DNA of 6,422 nt from Ruminococcus_G sp963594675. Its GTDB lineage: Bacteria > Bacillota > Clostridia > Lachnospirales > Lachnospiraceae. Location of the stretch: assembly GCA_963594675.1 (NCBI GenBank), contig CAVBGA010000078.1, positions 1 to 6,422 on the forward strand, written 5' to 3'. Shown here piece by piece: positions 6,123 to 6,422 of this stretch (positions are counted from its first letter, which is position 1; each line of letters starts with the position of its first letter). Below the pieces are notes generated by a model. The model saw nothing but the letters and a program-made list of their open reading frames with translations. It was not told the DNA's origin and did not search any database. A program made the translations under genes and the position numbers.

Positions 6123-6422
6123 ATGAATGCAGCAAATGATAGATCCCGAGATATTGGTCCTTTTGTTCCGGGAGCAGACGACGACCTGATTATTTGTCGT
6201 TGTGAGGAAATTACAAAAGGTGAAATCAGAAAAGCGGTACACGAAGGTATGTGGACCATGACTGAGATTAGAAGATATTTAAGAACGGGTATGGGGCTTT
6301 GCCAGGGACAGACCTGTGCCAAGTTAGTAAAGGGAATTCTTGCCAGAGAATTGAAAATATCACCGGCAGAATTAGAGCCGGCAACCTCCCGTGTGCCGAT
6401 GCGCCCCATAGAAATGCATGTA
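6123..6422 (+). CDS. BFD-like [2Fe-2S] subunit, open at right edge
   Basis: One hundred codons are visible with no stop before the window ends. The protein matches the bacterioferritin-associated-ferredoxin (BFD)-like [2Fe-2S] domain: ICRCEEIT (C25, C27) near the start and GLCQGQTC (C60, C65) about 33 residues later, with a helical segment between. The following SRVPMRPI stretch resembles the RPPVRP motif that trails this domain in HcnB/opine-oxidase proteins, so the gene is probably nearly complete. ATG 6123 is chosen because AGGAGG at 6109-6114 is 8 nt upstream and the frame stays open; an ATG at 6119 runs into a stop after six codons. The gene begins 18 bp after the upstream stop, in one operon. 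In opine oxidases this domain is fused to the FAD/NAD subunit, while here it is separate. It probably relays electrons in the complex. Confidence 0.85.
   Translation, partial: MNAANDRSRDIGPFVPGADDDLIICRCEEITKGEIRKAVHEGMWTMTEIRRYLRTGMGLCQGQTCAKLVKGILARELKISPAELEPATSRVPMRPIEMHV

Noticed and set aside
6119..6139. ATG 6119 as the start of the BFD-like gene
   Set aside because: It is in a different frame and meets TGA after six codons. ATG 6123 keeps the conserved cysteine frame.
6026..6409. A 127-codon open frame on the minus strand near the right edge
   Set aside because: It is antisense to the end of the FAD/NAD subunit and to the BFD-like gene, whose cysteine motifs and SD are clear.
4186..6422. 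A hydrogen cyanide synthase (hcnABC) operon
   Set aside because: The subunit types are homologous, but the same architecture occurs in opine, sarcosine and proline/hydroxyproline dehydrogenases. Nothing visible specifies glycine oxidation to cyanide.

Overview
The window looks like a chromosomal segment from an anaerobic, low-to-moderate GC member of the Bacillota, most likely class Clostridia and probably Lachnospiraceae. This rests on the strong AGGAGG-type ribosome binding sites, the AT-leaning codon choice (judged by eye, not counted), the combination of MinD-, RodA- and S11-type cell-wall genes, and a small P-loop protein of a type I associate with this family. All recognisable genes lie on the + strand, and I found no mobile element, CRISPR array, tRNA or rRNA.

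Region 1 (2-3403) is a tightly packed cell-wall and elongation operon. It holds the C-terminal end of a class B penicillin-binding protein (PBP2/MrdA-like transpeptidase), a MinD-like ATPase, a RodA-type SEDS glycosyltransferase, and a membrane-anchored D-Ala-D-Ala carboxypeptidase. The junctions are 31 bp, 16 bp and a 26 bp overlap, so the genes are probably co-transcribed. PBP2 plus RodA form the elongation peptidoglycan synthase, and the carboxypeptidase trims stem peptides. The odd member is the MinD homologue: no minC or minE lies beside it, and the Asp corresponding to E. coli MinD D40 is Asn.

Region 2 (3404-3985) is a single-gene unit. It has a likely promoter (TATAAT at 3440), a short AT-rich leader with palindromes, a 138-residue P-loop protein of unknown function, and a clear intrinsic terminator.

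Region 3 (3986-4185) is a 200 bp non-coding stretch. It ends in a second strong terminator-like hairpin only about 26 bp before the next start codon, followed by another hairpin that takes up the T-tract. This looks like an attenuated leader or a small RNA rather than plain spacer.

Region 4 (4186-6422, open at the right edge) is the start of a multi-subunit iron-sulfur flavoprotein dehydrogenase of the HcnAB / opine oxidase / dye-linked proline-hydroxyproline dehydrogenase type. It comprises a small [2Fe-2S] subunit, an FAD/NAD oxidoreductase with a C-terminal cysteine-rich ferredoxin-like domain, and a separate BFD-like [2Fe-2S] subunit. The catalytic DAO-type FAD subunit expected in such systems would lie just beyond the window, so the substrate cannot be read from this sequence.
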